This document shows positions 22,935 through 33,071 of a stretch of 64,000 bases of DNA, one piece after another. The stretch covers positions 34,948 through 98,947 of the forward strand of contig LLCB01000226.1 of NCBI GenBank assembly GCA_001414345.1. Reading direction: 5' to 3'. Under the pieces are notes generated by a model. That model was not told the origin of the DNA, ran no database searches, and saw only the letters and a list, made by a program, of their open reading frames with translations. Positions within the stretch are counted from its first letter, which is position 1. Every line of letters begins with the position of its first letter. Origin of the DNA: Hymenoscyphus infarciens. Its lineage: Eukaryota > Ascomycota > Leotiomycetes > Helotiales > Helotiaceae. The position numbers and the translations under genes are program-made.

Positions 22935-23891
22935 GCACGCAAAATAACCCCCCCTCTCTTACTTTGAATTACACAACAACCGCTTTCTAGGATGGTTAGA
23001 TAATTTATTCTATGGCTCTTTATATACTTAGGATTATGAATTTTAAATTATATACTTTATGGGGTAGACCTAAAAGTTGTAGATTCTTTTAGGCATATAC
23101 GTAAAACCCCGTTTTCGCTAGTCGCTACGCTTACAAAACCCACCCTCTCTCTCAACCACAATTACTTAACAACAGCTTTTCAGAATCGTTAGGTAATTTA
23201 TTCTGTGGCTCTTTCTATACTTCAGATCATAAGTTCTAAGTGCTATAGTTTTAAGAGCAGACTTAAAAGTTGTAGAGTGTTTTAGGGAGCTGTTCTTTCG
23301 CGATATATATTAGTGGTGCACGCAAAACCTCTCTCTTATACTCTCTCAACAACCACTTTTCAAAATAGCTAGATAATTTATTCTAAGGTTCTTTATATAC
23401 TTAGGATTATAAATTGTAAATTATACACTTTAAGGGGTGGACCCAAAAGCTGTAAAGCGTTGTGGGATGCCCTCTTTTCGTGAAAATTTATAGCGGTGGT
23501 GCACGCAAAACCCTCTCTCATACCCTCCCTCTCAACCACAATTACCCAACAACGGCTTTTCAGAATCATTAGATAATTTATTCTATTGCTCTTTATATAC
23601 TCAGGATTACAAATTTTAGATATTATACTTTAAGGGCTAGGCCCAAAAGTTGGAGTACGTTTTGAGGTACCCTCTTTTCGTATGGCGGTGGTGTACGCAA
23701 AACCCTCTCTTTTACTCTCTATCTTAAATTGAATTACTTAACAACCACACTTAAGAATGGTTAGATAATTAAGTATAAGCTTTTTTTATATACCTAAATC
23801 TATATTAAAGCACTTTTTATAAAAATGGGGCTATACTCAAAAGTCGTAGTATGTTTTGAGATGCTCCCTTTTCGCGAAGCTTCTTAGTAGT
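22935..23891. repeat. Five-copy tandem repeat, unit about 183-199 bp
   Basis: Units begin near 22935, 23128, 23318, 23501 and 23693, and the array ends near 23891. Each contains, in order, GCACGCAAAACC, a CTCTCT tract, ACAACNGCTTTTCAGAAT, TAGATAATTTATTCTATGGC, CTTTATATACT, CCAAAAGTTGTAG and TTTTCG. Copies differ mainly by transitions. Non-coding; lies directly upstream of the 3' end of the first UstYa-family gene. Confidence 0.88.
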
Positions 23892-24046
23892 GCATGTCCA
23901 CCGTAGAACTCACTCACCTGCTTATTGTTGCTATTAGTGTCTGGGAGATTCTACCACTACGATATATCGTTGAAAATATATCATACAACGTATAATTTTC
24001 AACCATAAACTATGTCTTCAAAGAAAGTAAAATGAAGCACATAAAA

Positions 24047-25025
24047 CTACTCTGGCCCGACGATGCTCTGAATATCATCCACTCTTCGGTCCTCAATCCA
24101 TTTAACGGCCTCTGAACGATCACGACACATGTGAGCCTGGCCTTCACCCATAGCACCCAACCCACTCTGGCTCCCCTCCAATGTCATATCGCTCATACAG
24201 AGGAGCTGGTTTCTCAAATACTCAAAGCAATGCGCAGCGTGGTAATCATTTCGTTCCCCGTCAAATCCAAATTTAGTTCCGTTGGAAACGGTGAGTTGGT
24301 GATAAGAGTCCACGGTGTAGTAGAGACAGTGCAGTGCGTGCGTCCACGAAGCTTCGAAAATGGTACCGTTACGGGTAGGGTCGTCATCGACGGGCATTCC
24401 AAGTTTGGGATAGTTTGCGTAATCGGGGATATTAACAGTTCCGCTTCCGACTACGTGAGATGTCAGTTGAGGGTTTATCTGTACACTCAGAAAGAGGGGG
24501 ACAAACGTGGCATTAACATGTCCCAGTTCTTTCGGACTTCCATTCGATTGGCGTCAGTGGTCATATTTGGTACGAATTTTTCCTCCTGTGGTGTAAGGGT
24601 CATGTATGTATGCTTAGCTAAGTTGAGGTTAGAATGAGTGTGGGTCAAATTGAGGAGAAACCCATACTTGGAATGTATAAACCATTAACATCACCACCGG
24701 TTTCTGTCATCCACTCGTCCCACTTTGTACCACCCATCAAACCACTTCTAGGAATCAACAAGACTATGATGACACATTGGAAGAAAAGAACCACACCCCA
24801 TCTCAACCAGACGAACAGATTTTCTTTCCGACTGTTGAACTCCTCTCGCTGTTGAAGTCTCGATTTCGGCGAGAGTGACCGGGAAGGACGAGATTTGAGG
24901 AACGATGAAGACGCGAGAGTGGTATCGGAGTCATTTCCTTGGTCTTCGAGGTCCGTATCAAGGGATAAGTTGGGAACTCCGGAGAGTGTGCTATATTTCG
25001 ATGCCTGGGGATTTGAGGGAGCCAT
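24047..25025 (-). CDS. UstYa-family (DUF3328) oxidase, copy 1
   Basis: UstYa/UstYb-family proteins are membrane-anchored oxidases that cyclise or hydroxylate fungal peptide products (ustiloxin, phomopsin, cyclochlorotine pathways). Exons (minus): 25025-24668, 24617-24507, 24450-24047, giving 290 aa. It has a cytosolic Ser-rich N-terminus, a single TM at about residues 71-91 (WLRWGVVLFFQCVIIVLL), FVPNMTTDANRMEVRKNWDM, then the two family motifs HALHC (H194, H197, C198) and HCFEYLRNQLLC (H230, C231). All introns are short with CTAAC/CTGAC branch sites. The same-strand neighbour at 25788 is a second family member, and the repeat-precursor gene lies beyond. The substrate is inferred only from this context. 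Confidence 0.88.
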
Positions 25026-25787
25026 GACTGAGGAAATTGGATTTGAAAGTGTTCTGGGAAATCAACGAAAGTAAAGAGACTAGCAAATCAATTGCTCAAG
25101 AAAAGAATGGCAAGTCTATTGCAGAGGATGAAAGTAGCAAAAATTAGGTTACAGAAGCACGAAATGTAAAGGAGGGAGACTGCGACCCCAAGTTTTAACA
25201 AAGATCAGACCAAACTTCTCCTTGAAAATAATGAATCAGACGCCTGATCCTATCCAAAGCAGACCTGGTTGCCCGTGTTAGCCTCATTTGGTTACAGATC
25301 GTTTCATCTTATTTACTGCAGGGTGGAAACGTCAGAGCAAAGATAGAGGGAAGGTGAAGGCGAGGTGGAGGATTGGCATCAAGTTGAGATCGGATTGTGC
25401 ATCTGGGTAAGGGGCGGCTTGGCTACAGCGCTAACTTGAGACAAGGTTTGCTGCAGACATGCTTACGTGCATCAGGGGTTGATTCGCTTGGGGGTTGTTT
25501 TTCGGAGAGGGGTGTGGAGCCGATGTTTGAGGCTCGAGTAACGGTTGCAGGGGTGAAGATTCGATGGAAGGGAGATGGAGGCTGAATTGGTGATATCATT
25601 GTTATCAGATTAAAAGGGGCGTGTTGCTCTCATTGTTCAGTGTCGGTAATATTGTTACACGGAGGGCAATTTACGGTTATGTATTGACGAAAATATCGAA
25701 ATGCATATAATTATCATAAAATTGATGTGCGAATCGCAACTTGATTTTCGCTCACATAAATCTAAAAACTACCATGGGAAGAAAAAA
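25026..25787. promoter_or_regulatory. Spacer and promoter between the two UstYa-family genes
   Basis: 762 bp with no coding sequence supported. Must hold the copy-1 promoter and the copy-2 terminator. No binding site recognised. Confidence 0.4.
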
Positions 25788-26836
25788 TTAACGTCTTTGA
25801 GGATGGCTCATATCGGGTCTCTCCATATTTCCTACAGAATGCTCCGTCGCCCAATCAACCACTCTGTCAAAGTTACGGCACTGGTGAAAACTGTTGAGTT
25901 CAGGCCAAGGCAATGGGTCACCTTCTTCCATGTAGAATGTGAAAAGGCCAATATCGGCATTGCACTCAATATTCTTTCTCAAAATCTCAAGACAGTGATC
26001 TATTTCAGTTAGTTTGTGTAAAATGATCAAGGAAATGAAAACGTACCGGTGTGCATTTGAAGCTTTTCTGGTTCAGTGGCTATGTCTCCGTATCCCATTT
26101 CGGTGTAGTAATCTTTGTAAGTGACTTGTCGGAGAAGGTTGACACAGTGAAGTTGGTGGAATCTGGATGATGGGGGGGTTAGTATTTGCCTATCAAGAAA
26201 TGTCTGGGGATATGGCACAGGAGAAATGCTCGCGTTCAGGAATGATTCAAGAGAAAGAAAGCTGGGGAACGGTGTCCCCATTACCTACACTTCTAGACCA
26301 ACACGATATCCTTCCACGCCCGTTATCGGGTGCTTGACTTTCAGTGAGGATTCCGGCATCCCGATAACTTTGAGTTCCTCCGGAGTGATCATTTGGTCGC
26401 CCATGTCGTACGAAATCTTGTCCCACGCCTCGTCGACCGAAGGTCCTTTGCCAACAAACGGTGATCCTTCCCCCATCGTCGCATTGAATTTTACTCTCTG
26501 ATACTCAATTGCACTTGCTGCTGGGGCTGGTAAAAGTGTCAGTTGTTGTCTTGAATTTGTCGGAACATACTCACAGTATGCTGAAAACTTTCGGACATGC
26601 TCCAAGGTTGAAACTCTAGCAAACCACGAAGAAATGAACATTGTCAAAGACAGACTCAGTAATGCTGCGTGTAACACCCAGATCCATCGTGAACCTCCCC
26701 TCCTCTCTGGTTGCATTCCCCTCTGTTCCTCTTCATCGAGTAAAGTTGAGTCCGAAAGCGAACTAGAGGCTCTCCTTGGTGGAAAAACGTCTTGGAACTT
26801 CTCATCGGCATCGTGCACTGGCTGATATTTGGACAT
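25788..26836 (-). CDS. UstYa-family (DUF3328) oxidase, copy 2
   Basis: Exons (minus): 26836-26575, 26526-26289, 26162-26047, 25999-25788, giving 275 aa. Intron 1 (26527-26574) is 48 nt and leaves the frame open, so an unspliced reading carries 16 false residues; splicing gives FSAYSPAASAIEYQRVKFN, the family pattern. Single TM at about residues 51-70 (WIWVLHAALLSLSLTMFISS). Motifs: GLEVFHQLHCVNLLRQ (H169, H172, C173) and DHCLEILRKNIECNAD (H207, C208), the canonical HxxHC pair thought to bind the metal cofactor. It is divergent from the precursor gene at 28133 across 1.3 kb and only about 30% alike to copy 1 by eye, so the pair is not a recent duplication. Confidence 0.92.
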
Positions 26837-28132
26837 TTTTGCTAAAAGAATGAAATAATTACACCTGGTAAGTCAAGAATTGAATAATTTGAAAGTGAAC
26901 GAATTTGCTTGACCAGAAGCAGTTGGGGAGAACAGAAGCAGAATGGGGAGAAGACCAAGTTGTGGAGGATATGATTGGCAGAAAGGGGCAACGACAAACG
27001 ATTATCGCCTCCTCCCCGGTTCTGTCTGATCATCAAAATCCCTCGTGCCAAGTCTTAGATATCGGATGTCCTGAAACTAAGTGCTCGAACCCAGCGAGTT
27101 TGAGGTCACCGTAGCCGCAAACAATGGCGGTAAAGCTTCAATGCGGCTGGAAATCCTTCTGTGTGGAAGAAATGGGGGGAAAGTGGACCCTTTCAATCAC
27201 TGGCTAAACGTCAAAATGTCGTAAAATCCCGAGAAATTCAGTAATGGTAACTAGAAACATGCTGGTTTCAACAGCGATAAACATCACAATTTGATACATG
27301 CTTTTGGCTCATGACTCGGTGGAGAGGCCTATTTGTTGGAAACGGCCTCGTAAGTAAAGTGAAAATGTTCCCAGAGAAGAATTTTCACAAGGGCAGAATT
27401 AGAACAATGCTCACGAGTAAGAGCACAAAGCAGCTGCGGGATATCCGAAATTTCGGGTTCTCGAAACAAGGGGAAAAGAGGCACGTCCCGGGGGCTGTCG
27501 TCTGAAGTCTTAGAACAAGCTTCCCCGGCCACCCCCTACCTTGTAGTGTCAGCATGTCAGCACCACGGGCATTCCCTATCGTGGCGTAGCGCCACCTTAA
27601 CGAGGTAATGTTGGTAAGTGGAGCCGATTTCGATATGTTCTCGTCTCTTCCCCCCTTTTGGATCTTTAGCGTTTCCCCTCACTCACTCCTTCCCCAGAAT
27701 GAGGAGGACCCGTTTAATCTAACCTTATTTGCTTGCATATCAAACACCTCCTCATGTGCCAGAAAGTGTTCACGGCTGGTCTCTTCCTATGTCTATCGCC
27801 TGGGATATGTGAGACGACGATTGGTTTGCCAATTGTGCGGTTCGTCAATCAGGATTTGTCGAGGATGTGCATGGTTACTCCCCATGGCCAATGATTTCCA
27901 ACGGAGGTGTCCAGCAGCCCTGTGTACCTAGTCAGTACCTGTGCTGAGTCGAAAAAAGGGGAGGAATATTTCTGTTAGGGCGGGATTTTGATATAAAGTA
28001 ACGGAATTCTCCCAAAATAATCAGCTCATTCCTTCTCATCTTCTCCATTTTATTCCATTCTTTGATCTTCGGTATTCAACTTTATTCATTCTTTTTAACT
28101 GCCGGCCAGTCTTTATACTTTATATATTCATC
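26837..28132. promoter_or_regulatory. Divergent region between UstYa copy 2 and the repeat-precursor gene
   Basis: 1296 bp. Open frames at 27311-27931 show no family resemblance. Close to the precursor start there is a pyrimidine-rich tract and a TATA-like TTTATACTTTATATATTC (28110-28129). Likely holds both promoters; no cluster regulator gene is present. Confidence 0.4.
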
Positions 28133-29172
28133 ATGCACTCCGTCTCCGTTTCTAAGGTTCTTGCCTTTGGCTTGTTGGTCGCAGCACCACTTGCATCCGC
28201 CCAACCTATCGACACTTCCTCCGACTTGAGCAAGAAGTGGGTTGGCGGACCAGCTGCTTGGATTAGATCCATTCTTCCAGTTGAAGCTAGACATCATACA
28301 AAAGCTCAGATAGCGGCCAAAACCAAGGGAGCTCGTGATATCGAAGTTGTCCAGTCCCGTGACCTCCAAGATAGACAGCCACATCATACCAAAGCGTAAG
28401 TTCTTCTCTTCCTGACAACCATGGGGCGCTTAGTCAATTGTATGATCTTCCCTGAACTTTAACTGACAATCCGTAGGCAGATAGCAGCCAAAGCTGGTGG
28501 CAAGGCCGCTCGTGATGTGGAGGAACGCCAGCCACATCATACTAAAGCGTTAGTCTTCCCTTAACCATTTGGATATCTAACTCCGTCCACTGACAAGTTC
28601 CACAGTCAAATTGCAGCCAAGGCCGGTGGCAAGGCTGCTCGTGATCTCACTGTTGAAGAACAAGAGGATCTTGAGGACGCCGAGGATGCTGAAGACGAAC
28701 TTGAGACCCGTTCCCCTCATCGTTAGTATAAAGGACTTTCTATTTTTACGAATCATCCAGCTGACTCCAAATATACACTAAAGCACAGATAGCTCAGAAG
28801 GCAGCTGGCAAATCTGCTCGTGATCTTACAATCGAAGAACAAGAGGATCTCGAGGATGCCGAAGATGCTGAAGACGAGCTCGAGACTCGTTCCCCTCATC
28901 GTTAGTATAAAGGACTTTCCAGTTTTACGAATCATCCAGCTGACTCCAAATATACACCAAAGCACAGATAGCGGCCAAATCTAGCGGGAAGGCTGCTCGT
29001 GATCTTACTATTGAAGAGCAAGAGGATCTTGAAGACGCTGAGGATGCTGAAGACGAGCTTGAGACACGTTCTCCCCACCATACCAAATCGTATGTTGTCT
29101 CCGTTCTTTACATGATATAAACTAACCGCTTCTAGTCAAATTGCGGCCAAGGCTAGCAAAGCTGGAAACTAG
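28133..29172 (+). CDS. Secreted repeat-containing precursor, candidate RiPP (dikaritin-like) precursor peptide
   Basis: Exons 28133-28395, 28477-28548, 28606-28721, 28784-28900, 28963-29089 and 29136-29172, giving 243 aa. Signal peptide is residues 1-23 (LAFGLLVAAPLASA|QPID). It is followed by a short pro-region containing the only two Trp. Six repeats follow, based on PHHTKAQIAAKAGGKAARD, each preceded by Arg (EAR, QDR, EER, ETR) and, in repeats 3-5, separated by the acidic spacer LTIEEQEDLEDAEDAEDELE. Repeats 4 and 5 start SPHPQIA because their introns use an AAG acceptor. Every intron interrupts the repeat at the same place (HHTKA or PH). Known fungal RiPP precursors share this plan: signal peptide, repeated cores and protease sites. 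There are no dibasic KR sites, so Kex2 processing is uncertain. A structural or pheromone-like secreted repeat protein is the alternative. Confidence 0.75.
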
Positions 29173-31253
29173 AGGTCCCCAAGGATAAGTTATGGATCGA
29201 GAGGAAAGGAGGCATGGTGAAAAGGTTCTTTGACACTTGTCGACCCTTCCATTTTTTGTAAATCATATTGAATCCACTGAATTTCAACTTGAAAACTTCA
29301 TTCACACGTGTAAACCACGGTTGGGAACTTGCGCGAACCACCTTGCTTTATTTTGACATTGACTATAACATTTGGAGACAACCTAGGATTAGAGGCTAGA
29401 GAAATTCTTTGAGAGAGTAATTATTATTTTTGCTTTATTTCTTTCAAGGTAATAGCGAAAAGATATTACTTAACAAGAGAGGTTTCAATAAGGAGAGATG
29501 AATATATAATTAGATATTCAGCTTCTATTATTAACCTACTTACTATATACTTTCTTATTTAGCTAGAAAATTTAATATCTAATAAGTAGTTTATTATAGA
29601 AATAAACGTTATAGTAGTTAATAGATAAAGAAATATTTAAAAAACTAGATTCGACTTCTCTATCTAGTAAAAAGCCTATACTATAATTCCTTATTAAGCT
29701 AAAAAACGTTAAAGCTTAATATAGAGATTATTATAGAAATAAATCTTATACTAGTTAATTATAATAAAAACGTTAAAGAAATAAAATTCTAATTTCTCTT
29801 TAGAATTTAAAAAACTCGCTTATACTTCTTAATTTTACTAGAAACGTTAAAAGCTAATATATAATTTATTATAAAAATAAATATTAAGATATTCGTTTTA
29901 AGCGTAAACGATATAATCTAGAATTACCGAGTTAATATACTAGCTAGGCTTTAGATATTATTATTATAGAGATTATTATTATCTATACTATTTAATAGAT
30001 TTTAGACTATAATATTATTAGACTTTTATATAGTCTAATCTCTTAAATATAGATATTCTAACTCTCTTAATATAAAAGACTATTTTAGTCTTTTCTTTAG
30101 TATTAAGCCTAGTATTTATATATATTATTTTACTAAATATACTCTTATATACCTTCTTCTAATAGTAGTTCAAGTTTAGTACTATTCTAACTTTTAAGAT
30201 AATTCTATAGTTATAAAATAGTTACTAAGAGTATTCTATTATTCTAAGACTATTTTAAAAGCGTTTTAGAATCTAGATATATAGACTATATAGCTCTCTA
30301 AAAATTCGACTTTATATCTTTAAATATCTTCTACTCTTATATATAAGTCTATATAAAGACCTTTATCTATCTACTCTAGATTATCTATCTTTATTATATT
30401 TAAAGAAACTTTTACTAAAACACTTATTTTTAATAGATCTCTACTATTAAAAGAACCTTCTAAACTAATATAGAGAGCTATATTATCTTTAGAATATAGT
30501 ATAGTAGACTTAGGTCGCGTAGATAAACTATTTAGAAACTTAAATATTCTTATAAAATTAGTATTAAAGCTTTAAGAATAATACTAAGTATAAAGAAAAG
30601 GTTTATATACTATCTTTACTTCTTACTCTTAGGTATTTAAAAGAGTTCTTATTTTATAAGAGTATTCTAGAATAGTTCTAACTTTATAAGACTATTCTAG
30701 AAAGGATTAAAAGACCTAATATAATAGTAAAGCAGAAATAGAGTAGAGAAGTAGTCTATTCGTAGTTATTAACGCGAAAACTAAGGTAAAGAGCGGAGAT
30801 AGCTCTAAACGATACTAATATATAGGATTCTCCTACGCGGTAAAGAGTCACGTAACTAGTCTGAAACCAGAACTGCTATAGTCTTAAATCAGGACTATTA
30901 TATCTAGAACTATATAAAATCTCTTTCTACTAATTTTATAATCTATTTTATAACTATTTTATAATAGAGAACTAGTAAATAGAATCACTATTATCTTTAA
31001 TACTCTATTTTATAAACTATTAATAATTATCTATCTCTTAATTATTTTTATTATAAAATAATTAAAGAATTATAAGATTAATAAGTATTTAGATAGCTAT
31101 AGAAGCGTCTTAGAACTATTTAGAATATTAAAATAATTATAAAATTCTCTATTTACTCTCTCTTTTCTTTTAAGATTTATTTATTACTTTTACTAAGAAA
31201 ATATATTTATAAGAATATTTATAGTTTAAAATTTTACTTATCTTATAAAAAGT
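29173..31253. other. AT-rich, RIP-like island (left part)
   Basis: From about 29400 the sequence is extremely AT-rich, dominated by TATA/TTAG/CTAT words with very few CpA, and has stops in all frames. This is the expected end state of RIP on multicopy DNA. It contains one diverged LTR copy (30720-30880); nothing else is resolvable. Confidence 0.75.
30720..30880. repeat. Diverged solo copy of the 31351 LTR family
   Basis: Shares AGAGTAGAGAAGTAGTCTAT, CGTAGTTATTAA, GTAAAGAGCG, AGCTCTAAACGAT, AGAGTCACGT and CTGAAACCAGAACT in order with the LTR at 31351-31521. Ends are approximate; no target duplication seen. Confidence 0.65.
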
Positions 31254-32591
31254 TGTTATAGAACAAAGATAGATTAGACAAAGGATTATATAACCTTTTA
31301 AGCGAGGAGTATAGTATTTAAAGCCTTATACTCTTCTCTATAGTTCTAGGTGTAATAATAAGATAGAAGTAGAGTAGAGAAGTAGTCTATTCGTAGTTAT
31401 TAATACGAAAACTAAAGGTAAAGAGCGAAGACAGCTCTAAACGATGCTAATATATAAGAGGTTTCAGACAGGCGGTGAAAGAGTCACGTGATAGGTCTGA
31501 AACCAGAACTAGGCTGTCACATTTCTCTCTCTTCAGTAGAGCTCGCTCTTAAGCTCTATAGCTCTAGAAACTAGTATACTTGTCTATCTATATATCTACT
31601 AGCTACTTATACTCTTACTCTTCTATCTACTAAGGTAGCTATAAGATACTAGCTCTATAAGAGTAGTGAGATACTAGCTTTATAAGAGTAGTAAGATACT
31701 AGCTATACGCCGAGTTGTCTAAAACTCTCTATATTCGCTCTCTAATACTAATCTATATAATCTGCTAAGCGACTAGCGTATACTTCTACGACTTTGTCGA
31801 TTGCTAAAGTATAAGCTTTAAGAGCTTTTGTAATATTAGAAGAAGGAGAAGAAGAAGGCTTTAAGAGTTATTAGAAAACAATATAGCTGAAAGTAAGAAG
31901 GTCTGCTTGAAAAGCTACTCTTATTAAGACGTAGAGAGGCTTCTTCTTATTAGTAGAAGGCTTAGAATAACTGATAATAAGCTAGATAAGCTGTCTTATT
32001 AAAGCGTTAATTATACGAGTATATTAATGTTTCTTTTCGATAAGAGCGCTAAAGTTATATACCTAGCGTACGATGTTAGAGTCTATTATTAGAGTAGTTA
32101 GATACTAGCTATCTATTTGAAGAGAGAGAGAAGAGGGTTCGTAGACGCTAGAGAGAGAGGATCTGAAGATACTAGAAGAAGAGAATCCGAAGCTATTAGA
32201 GAGAGGTCTTAAGCTTAGTATTAATTAAGAGGTCGCTAGTAAGAGGTCTAGAAAGCTATTTAAAGGGGTTTATAGAGTCGGCGGTAGAGAAGCTAGAATA
32301 GAAGTGAGGTTAAGAGCCTAATAAGAAGAGTAATCTTTAGTTTAATATAATAATAAGGTAGAAGTAGAGTAGAGAAGTAGTCTATTTGTGGTTATTAATA
32401 CGAAAACTAAAGGTAAAGAGCGAAGACAGCTCTAAACAATGCTAATATATAAGAGGTTTTAGATAGGCGGTGAAAGAGTCACGTAATAGGTCTGAAACTA
32501 GAACTAGGCTATTATACTAGGGAATTAAGTATCTACTTTAACTTCACTTTACTTATTCTATACTCTCGATATAGCTTCTATAATCGCTATA
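31254..32591 (+). mobile_element. RIPped solo LTR (family A), interrupted by a nested LTR element; TSD AAAGT
   Basis: Family-A LTR segments 31254-31350 and 32522-32591 together match the intact copy at 48119-48294. Outer 5-bp duplications AAAGT lie at 31249-31253 and 32592-32596. Relative to the intact copy, the differences are almost all C-to-T or G-to-A in this copy, with one clear exception (T-to-C) and a short deletion. That is a RIP signature measured within a single window. The interruption is the family-B element at 31351-32516. Confidence 0.88.
31351..32516 (+). mobile_element. LTR element (family B) nested in the family-A LTR; TSD CTAGG
   Basis: The 5' LTR is 31351-31521 (TGTAATAATAAG...GGCTGTCACA, 171 bp) and the 3' LTR is 32346-32516 (TATAATAATAAG...GGCTATTATA, the RIPped equivalent). 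Target duplications CTAGG are at 31346-31350 and 32517-32521. The interior (31522-32345, 824 bp) has no coding capacity, so this is a non-autonomous element. The empty target survives intact inside the LTR at 48119. Confidence 0.9.
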
Positions 32592-33071
32592 AAAGTTATA
32601 AGAAGATATACTAGCTAGTCTAAAGTCTTTACTAGCTATAACTAGAAAGTAACTTTTATATTAGAATATAACTAAGATATAAGTAAGAATAGTAAAATAA
32701 GCTTAAATAACTCTAGATAAGAAAAGTATCTTATAAGTATCTAATTAGTTTTATTACTTTAAAAAGCTAAGAATTTTAAGAGAAATAAACTCTAGATAAA
32801 CTTTTATATATATATTAATCTATATCTTAATTCTCTTTATTATTCTAAGTATTTTAGAAAATACAATTCTTTATTAGCTTATATAACTATATAAGACTTT
32901 AGAGTAATCGTAACTATGCTTAATCTACTTGATTTATCAAAACTTCTAGAATAACGGAATTATTAGAAAGCTTATCCGGTATCTTAGAAATACGTATGAA
33001 TCGTAACTATAATTAGACCACTCGAATTGTTAAAAAGAGTAGAATAATGAAATTAAACCACCGATGATCCG
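32592..33071. other. AT-rich, RIP-like island (right part)
   Basis: Continuation of the AT-rich island. Composition returns to normal at about 32900-33070, just before the decayed coiled-coil gene. Confidence 0.6.

Noticed and set aside
27311..27931. Possible small gene between UstYa copy 2 and the precursor
   Set aside because: No start context, splice support or recognisable protein pattern; Cys in the frame looks random.
24047..29172. Tyrosinase (UstQ-like) or peptidase gene expected in a dikaritin cluster
   Set aside because: Looked for Cu-binding and protease motifs on both strands from 20 to 33 kb; none found.
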